Source: Flavobacteriaceae bacterium
GTDB taxonomy: Bacteria; Bacteroidota; Bacteroidia; Flavobacteriales; Flavobacteriaceae
Assembly (NCBI GenBank): GCA_030834365.1
Contig: JAURFJ010000068.1
Span: forward strand, 1-6,449
Length of the DNA: 6,449 nt
Reading direction: 5' to 3'
Both the position numbers and the translations under genes were made by a program. Every line of letters starts with the position of its first letter. Within the stretch, counting starts at the first letter, position 1. Shown here piece after piece: positions 1-6,188 of this stretch. The notes below the pieces were generated by a model. It ran no database searches. It was not told the DNA's origin and saw nothing but the letters and a program-made list of their open reading frames with translations.

Positions 1-260
1 GATTTCGAAACACGGGCATATCCGTATCCCGGAAGGTCGACCAAGAACCAATTTTCATTGATAATGAAGTGATTGATGAGCTGTGTTTTTCCAGGTCGTG
101 ATGAGGTCTTCGCCAGTGAGCTGTGATTGGTAAGTGCGTTGATAAGCGAAGATTTACCCACATTAGATCGGCCAATAAACGCGTATTCAGGCAACGGTTG
201 AGAAGGGCACTGTTCTACTGATGAATTGCTCATCACGAACTTTGCCGAGTGAATTTTCAT
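1..260 (-). CDS. engB: Ribosome biogenesis GTP-binding protein EngB (YihA/YsxC), N-terminal part, cut by the left edge
   Basis: This is the first 86 codons of a TRAFAC-class GTPase that, in characterised bacteria, binds the 50S ribosomal subunit and is needed for its late assembly. The fragment shows the G1/P-loop GRSNVGKSS at residues 30-38 (Lys36), the G2/switch I stretch TSSRPGKTQ at 52-60, and G3 as DLPGYGYA at 75-82; these three together are diagnostic of EngB. The G4 and G5 motifs and the C-terminus lie outside the window. The start at 260 is chosen over the in-frame ATG at 233 because the segment it adds (MKIHSAKFVMSNS) resembles the usual EngB N-terminus, in which a beta strand comes before the P-loop. 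No clear Shine-Dalgarno sequence precedes it. The gene begins 11 bases after the stop of the upstream hydrolase on the same strand, so the two are probably co-transcribed. Confidence 0.96.
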   Translation of the reverse strand, partial: MKIHSAKFVMSNSSVEQCPSQPLPEYAFIGRSNVGKSSLINALTNHSSLAKTSSRPGKTQLINHFIINENWFLVDLPGYGYARVSK

Positions 261-271
261 ACCAATGGGTT

Positions 272-1042
272 TTACAATTGGCGTTTTTTAAGCCAAGCTT
301 CTAGCAGTCTATTGAATTCTTCAGGATGTTCCATCATCGGTGCATGCCCGCAGCGATCAACCCAAAAGAGTTCGGAATCGGGCAACAGCTTGTGAAATTC
401 TTCGGCTACTTCGGGAGGGGTAACCTTGTCGTTTCTACCCCAAATAATACAGGTAGGAGTCTTGATTTTTGGCAAGTCTTTGGCCATATTATGACGAATA
501 GCACTCTTGGCAATAGCTAAGGTCTTAACGAGCTTACTTCGATCGTTGACAAGGTCAAAGACCTCGTCAATAATTTCTTTAGTGGCCACTTCTGGATCGT
601 AAAATACTTCTTCAGCTTTCTTTTTGATGTATTCGTAATCTCCACGCTTTGGATAGCTGTCTCCCATGGAGTTCTCGTATAGCCCAGAGCTTCCGGTGAT
701 AACTAAGGCCTTGACGTTTGAAGAGAACAATTTCACGTGAAGTAATCCAATGTGTCCGCCTAGCGAATTACCTAGCAAGATTACATCGGAAAGTCCTAAG
801 TGTTTAATAAAGTCGTCTATGTATTCTGCAAATGACTTAACGGTAGTCTTGAGCAGTGGCAACTCATAGAGTGGTAAAACCGGAATAATAACGCGGTAAT
901 TCAGCTGTGAGAAGTGGGTAACTACGGCGGAAAAATTGCTAAGCCCCCCCATTAGCCCGTGCAGAATAATAATAGGAGTGCCTTCGCCTTGATCTAGATA
1001 CTGAAACTCACCGGTACTCTTAGTCTTCTGACCTTGCTGCAT
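272..1042 (-). CDS. Alpha/beta hydrolase, intact catalytic triad, substrate unknown
   Basis: This is a 256-residue alpha/beta-fold hydrolase. The oxyanion-hole region is LHGLMGG (residues 27-33) and the nucleophile elbow is GNSLGG (91-96, Ser93). The likely acid is Asp205 in WGRNDKVTPP, and the likely base is His233 in CGHAPMMEHPEEF. A cap segment (about 125-190) is rich in charged residues. The spacing resembles soluble esterases and C-C bond hydrolases, but the substrate cannot be read from the sequence. From memory, Bacteroidota often carry this hydrolase between engB and mraZ, and the region GSSGLYENSMGDSYPKRG looks like that lineage. The frame is open back to an ATG at 1111, which would add a hydrophobic, signal-like stretch of 23 residues. 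I prefer the ATG at 1042 because the added codons overlap a -7 promoter match and family members, as I recall them, begin just before the GEFQYLDQGEG strand. The product is then cytoplasmic. A run of seven G on the coding strand (944-950) lies inside the gene, with the frame intact. Confidence 0.9.
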   Translation of the reverse strand: MQQGQKTKSTGEFQYLDQGEGTPIIILHGLMGGLSNFSAVVTHFSQLNYRVIIPVLPLYELPLLKTTVKSFAEYIDDFIKHLGLSDVILLGNSLGGHIGLLHVKLFSSNVKALVITGSSGLYENSMGDSYPKRGDYEYIKKKAEEVFYDPEVATKEIIDEVFDLVNDRSKLVKTLAIAKSAIRHNMAKDLPKIKTPTCIIWGRNDKVTPPEVAEEFHKLLPDSELFWVDRCGHAPMMEHPEEFNRLLEAWLKKRQL

Positions 1043-1061
1043 ACTGTGGGATTGCAAAGCC

Positions 1062-1069
1062 CAAATATA
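1062..1069 (-). promoter_or_regulatory. Candidate promoter -7 element for the hydrolase-engB pair
   Basis: On the minus strand the sequence is TATATTTG, an exact match to the Bacteroidota -7 consensus TAnnTTTG. It ends 19 bases before the ATG at 1042, leaving room for a short leader. No convincing TTTG -33 element is seen at the expected distance of about 19 bases; the nearest resemblance is weak (AGTG, spacer 17). If real, it places transcription start downstream of the alternative ATG at 1111, which supports the shorter hydrolase. Confidence 0.5.
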
Positions 1070-1111
1070 GAAAATTAGCACAACTACACTATTGGGGATA
1101 ACTTTCTTCAA

Positions 1112-1148
1112 ATTGTGGATAAAAGTGTCTAAAAGTGTCTAAAAGTGG
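1112..1148 (+). promoter_or_regulatory. Tandem MraZ-box array (operator) upstream of mraZ
   Basis: Three direct repeats of AAAGTG[T/G] lie at 1122-1128, 1132-1138 and 1142-1148, each separated by CTA, so the period is exactly 10 bp, one helical turn. A degenerate fourth copy, ATTGTGG, is in phase at 1112-1118. MraZ is a ring-shaped oligomer of AbrB-type DNA-binding units and binds tandem direct repeats at 10-bp spacing: TGGGN repeats in Escherichia coli and AAAGTG[T/G] with 3-base spacers in Mollicutes. The array here matches the Mollicutes form almost letter for letter and stands just upstream of mraZ. It would cover the -33 and spacer region of the candidate mraZ promoter, a geometry that suits repression. 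It also lies upstream of the divergent hydrolase promoter. MraZ binding is inferred. Confidence 0.82.
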
Positions 1149-1150
1149 AG

Positions 1151-1178
1151 ATATAACCCCTATATTTGAGGGGTATAT
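1151..1178. repeat. Imperfect inverted repeat enclosing the mraZ -7 element
   Basis: The left arm ATATAACCCC (1151-1160) pairs with the right arm GGGGTATAT (1170-1178), with a single bulged A at 1155 and a 9-base loop that holds TATATTTG. It may be a second protein-binding site or a chance palindrome. If the transcript begins upstream of it, the RNA hairpin would end 8 bases before the mraZ ATG and could limit translation initiation. Confidence 0.4.
1161..1168 (+). promoter_or_regulatory. Candidate promoter -7 element for the mraZ operon
   Basis: TATATTTG is an exact match to the Bacteroidota -7 consensus TAnnTTTG and lies 18 bases before the mraZ ATG at 1187. Transcription would begin near 1173-1176 with a leader of roughly a dozen bases. 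The position where a TTTG -33 element should be is taken up by MraZ boxes and reads TCTA, so the -33 is poor or absent. The same octamer occurs on the opposite strand before the hydrolase, giving a pair of divergent promoters. Confidence 0.55.
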
Positions 1179-1186
1179 CAGTGAGT

Positions 1187-1648
1187 ATGACCCATTTAAT
1201 CGGACAATACGAGTGCAAGGCAGATGCTAAGGGGCGGGTGAATATTCCGTCTACCTTGATGTCTCAGTTATTTCCGATACTCGACAAGGGTTTTGTTTTA
1301 AAGCGTTCCGTCTTCCAGCAGTGTCTTGAGTTTTATCCTAAGCAAGCCTACGACGAACTGATGACTAAGATTCTGGCCAAAAATCAGTTCAGCAGAAACT
1401 ACGATACATTCTTAAGAAACTTTCTTGCCGGCTCGCAACAGATCAATCTTGAGGAGCACGGACGACTTCAAATCCCTAAAGCCTTAATCTCTTTTGCGTC
1501 TATTAACAAAGAGGTGGTACTCGCCTCTGCGATTAATCGCATTGAGATTTGGGATAAAGTAAAGTATGAGGCTGTGTTGACTGAAGGGCAAGACATATAC
1601 GCTGACCTAGCTGAATCTATATTCTCTGATGACACAAACCTATCATAG
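1187..1648 (+). CDS. mraZ: Transcriptional regulator MraZ
   Basis: MraZ is a DNA-binding protein at the head of the dcw cluster; in E. coli and Mollicutes it binds repeats before its own gene and controls the cluster. The 153-residue product has the two AbrB-like half-domains of the family. The first carries DAKGRVNIPS (13-22) and the second LEEHGRLQIPKAL (88-100), which give the paired D/E-xxx-R motifs (Asp13/Arg17 and Glu89/Arg93). The length is normal. The ATG at 1187 is chosen because it gives the typical N-terminus MTHLIGQYECKADAKGR; a TTG at 1166 and a GTG at 1181 are in frame, but the TTG falls inside the -7 element. There is no clear ribosome binding site. The end of the gene overlaps rsmH by 20 bases. 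The tandem repeats at 1112-1148 are the likely binding site of its own product. Confidence 0.97.
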   Translation: MTHLIGQYECKADAKGRVNIPSTLMSQLFPILDKGFVLKRSVFQQCLEFYPKQAYDELMTKILAKNQFSRNYDTFLRNFLAGSQQINLEEHGRLQIPKALISFASINKEVVLASAINRIEIWDKVKYEAVLTEGQDIYADLAESIFSDDTNLS

Positions 1649-2552
1649 TCCGGTTTTACTTAGTGAATGTGTCGAGGCGCTATCGATACGCCCCAACGGC
1701 ACCTATGTAGACCTGACTTTTGGAGGCGGCGGTCATTCACGAGCTATTCTTGAAAAATTAGGTGCCTCAGGTAAGCTTTTTGCCTTTGATCAAGATGCAG
1801 ATGCTCAGCAAAATGCCTTAGATGATACGCGATTTACGTTGATCGCCTCAAACTTTAAGCACCTCAAAGCGCAACTTCGTTTTTTCGGCTGTACCTCTGT
1901 CAACGGTGTGTTGGCAGACTTTGGTGTTTCATCGCATCAATTTGACACCGCAAAGCGCGGGTTTTCTACGCGATTTGATGCACCTCTTGATATGCGAATG
2001 AGCGCACAAATGAAAACTACAGCTGCTGACGTGGTCAATACTTATTCGGTAGATGCACTTGCCCAGTTGTTCAGAAAATACGCCGATCTGAAGAATGCCT
2101 TTTCGATTGCAAAGGCTATCGAGAAGCGCCGGCAATCAGGTGCTATAGTCACCACATTCGAACTGCTAGAGGCGGTCGAGTCTGTGCTGTATGTGCCCAA
2201 GCGCAATCAACAGAACGCACAAGTCTTTCAAGCTATCCGCATTGAGGTAAATCAAGAGCTTGAGGCCATTGAGCAGATGCTTGTCCAATTAATCGATGTT
2301 GTTGAGGAGGGCGGTCGTGTCGCGCTTATGAGCTATCATTCGTTAGAGGATCGCCTGGTAAAAAATTTCATAAGAGCCTCACGGGTAGACGGTCAAATCG
2401 AAAAGGACTTCTACGGTAACCCAAAACTGTTTTTCAAAAAGGTGGGCCAGCCGATAGAGGCTTCTGATGAAGAGCTGCGTTTGAACCCTAGGTCTAGAAG
2501 CGCGGTGCTTCGGGTCGCAGAGCGCGTAAAAAACTTGTACAAGGAGTCATGA
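1629..2552 (+). CDS. rsmH: 16S rRNA (cytosine-1402-N4)-methyltransferase RsmH (MraW)
   Basis: RsmH transfers a methyl group from S-adenosylmethionine to N4 of C1402 of 16S rRNA in the ribosomal P site and is found in most bacterial dcw clusters. The 307-residue protein is full length. It shows the N-terminal HSPVLLSE block (6-13), the SAM-binding loop LTFGGGGHS (29-37), the acidic strand end FAFDQDADA (51-59), DFGVSSHQFD (97-106), and the conserved block RGFSTRFDAPLDMRM (110-124). It also has SYHSLEDRLVKNF (235-247) and the C-terminal NPRSRSAVLRVAE (286-298). Residues from about 125 to 220 form the helical insert of the family. The start at 1629 lies 20 bases inside mraZ, so its translation is probably coupled to mraZ. 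The stop overlaps the ftsL start in ATGA. Nothing is missing among the recognisable motifs. Confidence 0.97.
   Translation: MTQTYHSPVLLSECVEALSIRPNGTYVDLTFGGGGHSRAILEKLGASGKLFAFDQDADAQQNALDDTRFTLIASNFKHLKAQLRFFGCTSVNGVLADFGVSSHQFDTAKRGFSTRFDAPLDMRMSAQMKTTAADVVNTYSVDALAQLFRKYADLKNAFSIAKAIEKRRQSGAIVTTFELLEAVESVLYVPKRNQQNAQVFQAIRIEVNQELEAIEQMLVQLIDVVEEGGRVALMSYHSLEDRLVKNFIRASRVDGQIEKDFYGNPKLFFKKVGQPIEASDEELRLNPRSRSAVLRVAERVKNLYKES
2541..2546 (+). promoter_or_regulatory. Shine-Dalgarno-like AAGGAG before ftsL
   Basis: AAGGAG lies within the last codons of rsmH, only two bases before the ftsL ATG. This is closer than the usual 5-9 base spacing, so it may be a codon-level coincidence (AAG GAG encodes Lys-Glu). 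The other starts in this operon have no such sequence, as expected for Bacteroidota. Confidence 0.25.
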
Positions 2553-2857
2553 AAAACTGGTTTGTAGAGTTGTTTAAGGGGAGCCTTTTGGTTAGTGAAG
2601 ACGCAGCTAAAAATTGGCGCTTCATCTTCTTTGTCTTTTCGCTTTTTGCCCTCATGATTTATGCTGCGCATAGTGCAGACCAGAAGGTGGTTCGCATAGA
2701 CACCCTGAGCAAACAGCTTCAGGGGCTTAGAAATGAGCATATTGAGGGCCGCCGTGCGGTTCAGCAGATTCGATTGGAGTCTTCTATGAAAACGAGTTTA
2801 GAGGGAAAAGGGTTGCGCCCATCGGTGGTTCCGCCAGTTAAAATAGTAGTGAATTAA
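2549..2857 (+). CDS. ftsL: FtsL-like cell division protein (Bacteroidota type)
   Basis: This is a 102-residue bitopic membrane protein in the position always held by ftsL, between rsmH and ftsI. It has a short cytoplasmic N-terminus (1-24) with the block LFKGSLLVSEDAAKNWRF, which I recognise from Bacteroidota FtsL-like proteins. A single membrane segment follows at about 25-40. Then comes a periplasmic, heptad-like charged helix (about 43-82) that should form the coiled coil with FtsB/DivIC. The C-terminus ends GLRPSVVPPVKIVVN. In other bacteria FtsL joins FtsB and FtsQ and activates the FtsW-FtsI septal synthase. FtsL is poorly conserved across phyla, so the identification rests on topology, position and the lineage-specific motif. 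Its ATG overlaps the rsmH stop by four bases, and its stop is one base before the ftsI start, which suggests translational coupling at both ends. Confidence 0.9.
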   Translation: MKNWFVELFKGSLLVSEDAAKNWRFIFFVFSLFALMIYAAHSADQKVVRIDTLSKQLQGLRNEHIEGRRAVQQIRLESSMKTSLEGKGLRPSVVPPVKIVVN

Positions 2858-2858
2858 T

Positions 2859-4733
2859 ATGGATCAAAAAGTAACAACAATGATGAGGCGCCTGCTTTTA
2901 GTAGCGGCTTTTATGTTGCTCTTTGGTGGGCTCATCTCGTACAAACTGTTTCAAATTCAGTGGGTTGAGAAAGACGAGCTGAAGCATTCTGCACTTTACG
3001 ATAATCGCAAGCTCGAGCCAATTGAAGCGAAAAGGGGCTCGATATACTCAGTCGACGGAGCTCTTTTAGCCACATCGGTGTCTTCGTATTCGGTGCATTT
3101 TGATCCTACCGTGTCTAGGGGCGATCTGTTTGAGAATGAGATCGGATTGCTATGCGATTCACTGGCGCAATTGCTCGATAGAGATGCTAGGGGGCTAGAA
3201 GCGAAGTTGAGAAGAGCGCGCCAAGAAAAAGACCGCTATGTGCGAATTGCCTCCAATCTAGACTACGGAGACTACAAGCGCCTTGAGCGTTTTCCACTCT
3301 TTCAGCACGGCAGAGGCAAAGGAGGGCTGATTGTAGATTCAAAGGTTACCCGAAAAAAACCGCTAGATCCGTTAGCTTCTCGTTTGGTCGGCTACTACTT
3401 AGACGAGGGAACCAAAACCTATCGCGTTGGTCTTGAAGGCGGTTTCAACGATCACGTACTTAAAGGAGAAGACGGTCTTCGAGAGGTGCAACGCATTCAA
3501 AAAGGGCTTTGGAAACCCGTTAATCTAGACAATACCAAAGAGCCTAGAGATGGGTACGACTTGGTTACTACTATTCACAGCAACATCCAAGACATCACCC
3601 ATTCTACCTTAAGTCAGGTGCTGAGGCAGTATCGCGCCGAGCGCGGTCTGGCCGTTGTTATGGATGTTAAGACAGGAGCCATTCGGGCCATGTCTAATTT
3701 GAACATGAACCCTGACTCGACCTACAGCGAGACCTACAATGCGGCAGTAGCCGATTTGTATGAGCCGGGTTCAACCTTTAAACTCATGTCACTCATTGCG
3801 GCCTTAGAAGATAAAAAGGTAGACACAGCCACCACCTTTCACGCAAAATTTGGTCAATACAAAGTCTACGACAAGTACATATACGATTCTCGCAGGGGCG
3901 GATACGGTGCCATAAACTTAGCCACCGCCTTTGCCGTTTCTTCGAACACCGCCTTTGCTGAAATGATCAACGAGGGCTACAAGGGAAGTGCGCAGGCTTT
4001 TGTGAATCGACTCTATTCCATGAAACTGCACGAGCCTTTGGGTTTGCCCATTGAAGGTGAGCAAGCTCCCTTAATTCGCTATCCGGGCGACAAAGGCTGG
4101 TCAGGTCTTTCTCTGGCTTGGATGTCTCATGGGTATGAGCTGCTCATGACGCCTCTGCAAGTGCTTGCATTCTATAATGCGATTGCCAACGACGGTCGGT
4201 ATATTAAGCCGCGTTTTGTCGCTGAGGTAAGGCGTGGAAATCAGGTAGTGCGCAGTTTTGACACAGAGGTGGTACATCCGTCTATAGCCAGCACGAAAAC
4301 GGTGAAAATCGCCCAGCGCCTGCTTGCTGATGTAGTCGAAAAGCCCTACGGAACTGCCCATAAGCTTTACGATAAGCATTTTCCGATCGCCGGAAAAACG
4401 GGTACCGCTCAGATAAACTATCAGTTGGGCAAAGAAAATGTCGACTATGTTTCTTCATTTGTTGGATACTTTCCGGCGGACGCTCCGCGCTATTCGTGCA
4501 TTGTAGTGGTTCATCGTCCAGATAAGAACGATAAAATCTACGGAGCCGATGTTGCCGGTCCAGTTTTCAAGTCTATCGCACAGAAAATTTATGCGACCTC
4601 TCCCTTTGTTGATCAAGTGCGCCTAGAAACGCAGCTTACCCAGTCGCCAAAGGCACCTGAGCAAAAGCCACTAGTGAGTGTAACCCCATTGCTCACTTCT
4701 GAAATTACGCAAGCTGAAATTGCCATCAAATGA
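2859..4733 (+). CDS. ftsI: Septal peptidoglycan transpeptidase FtsI (class B penicillin-binding protein)
   Basis: This class B PBP crosslinks septal peptidoglycan in partnership with the FtsW glycosyltransferase. The 624-residue protein has a membrane anchor at about 10-29, then the pedestal/dimerisation domain with the conserved AKRGSIYSVDGALLATSV (57-74). The transpeptidase domain begins near residue 238 (TIHSNIQ). All three active-site motifs are present: STFK (305-308, nucleophile Ser305) in YEPGSTFKLMS, SSN (361-363), and KTGT (513-516) in IAGKTGTAQIN. The domain closes near residue 578. What remains (581-624) is a short tail rich in Pro, Gln, Ser and Thr; no PASTA domain follows, although many Bacteroidota homologues carry one and are longer. 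The start at 2859 is one base after the ftsL stop, with no Shine-Dalgarno sequence. The last codon and stop overlap the murE start in ATGA. Confidence 0.95.
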   Translation: MDQKVTTMMRRLLLVAAFMLLFGGLISYKLFQIQWVEKDELKHSALYDNRKLEPIEAKRGSIYSVDGALLATSVSSYSVHFDPTVSRGDLFENEIGLLCDSLAQLLDRDARGLEAKLRRARQEKDRYVRIASNLDYGDYKRLERFPLFQHGRGKGGLIVDSKVTRKKPLDPLASRLVGYYLDEGTKTYRVGLEGGFNDHVLKGEDGLREVQRIQKGLWKPVNLDNTKEPRDGYDLVTTIHSNIQDITHSTLSQVLRQYRAERGLAVVMDVKTGAIRAMSNLNMNPDSTYSETYNAAVADLYEPGSTFKLMSLIAALEDKKVDTATTFHAKFGQYKVYDKYIYDSRRGGYGAINLATAFAVSSNTAFAEMINEGYKGSAQAFVNRLYSMKLHEPLGLPIEGEQAPLIRYPGDKGWSGLSLAWMSHGYELLMTPLQVLAFYNAIANDGRYIKPRFVAEVRRGNQVVRSFDTEVVHPSIASTKTVKIAQRLLADVVEKPYGTAHKLYDKHFPIAGKTGTAQINYQLGKENVDYVSSFVGYFPADAPRYSCIVVVHRPDKNDKIYGADVAGPVFKSIAQKIYATSPFVDQVRLETQLTQSPKAPEQKPLVSVTPLLTSEITQAEIAIK

Positions 4734-6184
4734 AGACACTGAAAGAACTGTTGTATAAAGTTGCAATTAATGCGGTTTCGGGATCAACCGAAAGGTTGAT
4801 TAGCGGCGTTGCAGCAGATTCACGCAACTGCGCTCAGGGTTCTTTATTTGTAGCCATAAAAGGTGGGCGCATTGATGGTCATCAGTTTATTGACGAAGTG
4901 CTTGAAAATGGAGCGGTGGCCGTAGTTTGCCAACATTTGCCAGAAACCTTAAAGGAAGGAATAACCTACATTCAGACTGAAAATCCACGCGCTGCTCTTT
5001 CGAGGGTAGCCTCAAATTGGTTTGAAAACCCATCGTCTTCGATAAAAGTGGTTGGTGTTACCGGTACCAACGGAAAAACCTCGGTAGCTACCTTGCTACA
5101 CGAGACGGTTCGACTCATGGGCTATGATGCCGGATTGGTTTCTACCATCAAGATATGCTATGGCGATCAGGTGTTTAATGCCACACACACGACTCCAGAC
5201 CCTTTAGTGATTCAGTATCATTTGGCGCAGATGCGCGATCAAGGCTGTTCGTTTTGTTTCATGGAGGTCAGCTCACATGGCATTGATCAAGAGCGTCACC
5301 TTGGCATTGACTTTCAGGGTGCGGTATTCACTAATCTCTCTCACGACCATCTCGATTACCACAAGACCTTCGCGGCCTATCGCGATGTCAAAAAACGCCT
5401 GTTCGATCAGCTCGAACCGCGCTCTTTTGCGCTGGCCAACGCTGATGATAAAAACGGGCGCTATATGCTCCAAAATTCGAAGGCGCGTATGCATTTCTAC
5501 GGCCTTAAAACGATTAGTGAGTTCAAAGCTCAGGTATTAGAGAATCAGGCCACAGGTATGTTGATGCGTATAGAAGATAAGGAGCTTTATACCCCTCTTC
5601 ACGGTGCATTCAACGCCTCAAATCTGTTGGCGGTATACGCCGTGTGTGTATTGTTGGGCTTTGATAAAGATGAGGTTGCTGTTGCCATGAGTCAGCTGAA
5701 ACCTGTAGAGGGTAGGTTCAACGTGGTCATGGGATCCGATAAAGTAATGGCTGTAGTTGATTTTGCCCACACCCCAGATGCACTAAAAAACGTCTATGAG
5801 GCTATCGCTCAATTGCGCACTAAAAACGAACGCTTGATAACAGTGCTAGGCTGCGGTGGAGACCGGGATCAAACCAAACGCCCAGATATGGGAAAAATAG
5901 CTGCAGAACAGAGCGATGTGGTGATTTTTACCTCAGATAATCCTAGAAACGAAGATCCTTTGCGCATAATCGACCATATGAACGAAGGGGTTTCTGTAGA
6001 CCTAAAGCGAAAGGTTCTGGTTCAGCCTGATCGATTTGAGGCACTAAAGATGGCCGTCACTTTGGCGCAACCAAATGATATGCTTTTGGTCGCTGGAAAG
6101 GGTCATGAAAAGTACCAAGAAATCGGTGGCCAGCGCTTTGAATTCGATGACTTGAAGATCGTAAAAGAACTGCTAAACGCCTAA
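4730..6184 (+). CDS. murE: UDP-N-acetylmuramoyl-L-alanyl-D-glutamate--2,6-diaminopimelate ligase MurE
   Basis: MurE is a cytoplasmic ATP-dependent ligase that adds the third amino acid of the peptidoglycan stem peptide. The 484-residue protein has the usual three-domain Mur layout. The N-terminal UDP-substrate domain includes GVAADSRNCAQGSLFVAIKG (26-45). The central ATPase domain has the P-loop TGTNGKTS (111-118), the substrate stretch THTTPDP (152-158), EVSSHGI (179-185) and FTNLSHDHLDYH (200-211). Lys221 aligns with the lysine that is carbamoylated in E. coli MurE. The C-terminal domain has DFAHTPDAL (344-352), GCGGDRDQTKRPDMG (374-388), DNPR (403-406) and AGKGHE (455-460). DNPR is the motif that selects meso-diaminopimelate over L-lysine, so the wall is predicted to be of the DAP type. 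The gene starts within the ftsI stop (ATGA) and ends four bases before mraY. Confidence 0.97.
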   Translation: MKTLKELLYKVAINAVSGSTERLISGVAADSRNCAQGSLFVAIKGGRIDGHQFIDEVLENGAVAVVCQHLPETLKEGITYIQTENPRAALSRVASNWFENPSSSIKVVGVTGTNGKTSVATLLHETVRLMGYDAGLVSTIKICYGDQVFNATHTTPDPLVIQYHLAQMRDQGCSFCFMEVSSHGIDQERHLGIDFQGAVFTNLSHDHLDYHKTFAAYRDVKKRLFDQLEPRSFALANADDKNGRYMLQNSKARMHFYGLKTISEFKAQVLENQATGMLMRIEDKELYTPLHGAFNASNLLAVYAVCVLLGFDKDEVAVAMSQLKPVEGRFNVVMGSDKVMAVVDFAHTPDALKNVYEAIAQLRTKNERLITVLGCGGDRDQTKRPDMGKIAAEQSDVVIFTSDNPRNEDPLRIIDHMNEGVSVDLKRKVLVQPDRFEALKMAVTLAQPNDMLLVAGKGHEKYQEIGGQRFEFDDLKIVKELLNA

Positions 6185-6188
6185 CCCT

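Noticed and set aside
326..520. Plus-strand open frame of 64 codons opposite the hydrolase.
   Set aside because: It is antisense to a well-supported gene, has no recognisable motif and no promoter or ribosome binding site.
944..950. Run of seven C (G on the coding strand) inside the hydrolase gene, a possible phase-variation tract.
   Set aside because: The run is short, encodes the ordinary Met-Gly-Gly of the oxyanion region, and the frame is intact; a single tract of this length is weak evidence of phase variation.
1166..1186. Upstream TTG and GTG starts for mraZ, which would add 7 or 2 residues.
   Set aside because: The ATG at 1187 gives the standard MraZ N-terminus, and the TTG falls within the candidate -7 promoter element.
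2411..2740. Minus-strand open frame of 109 codons across the rsmH-ftsL junction.
   Set aside because: It is antisense to two confident genes; its composition reads as a shadow of the opposite strand.
5277..5540. Plus-strand frame of 87 codons inside murE, and a minus-strand frame of 73 codons at 5273-5494.
   Set aside because: Both lie wholly within the conserved central domain of MurE in other frames and show no family features.
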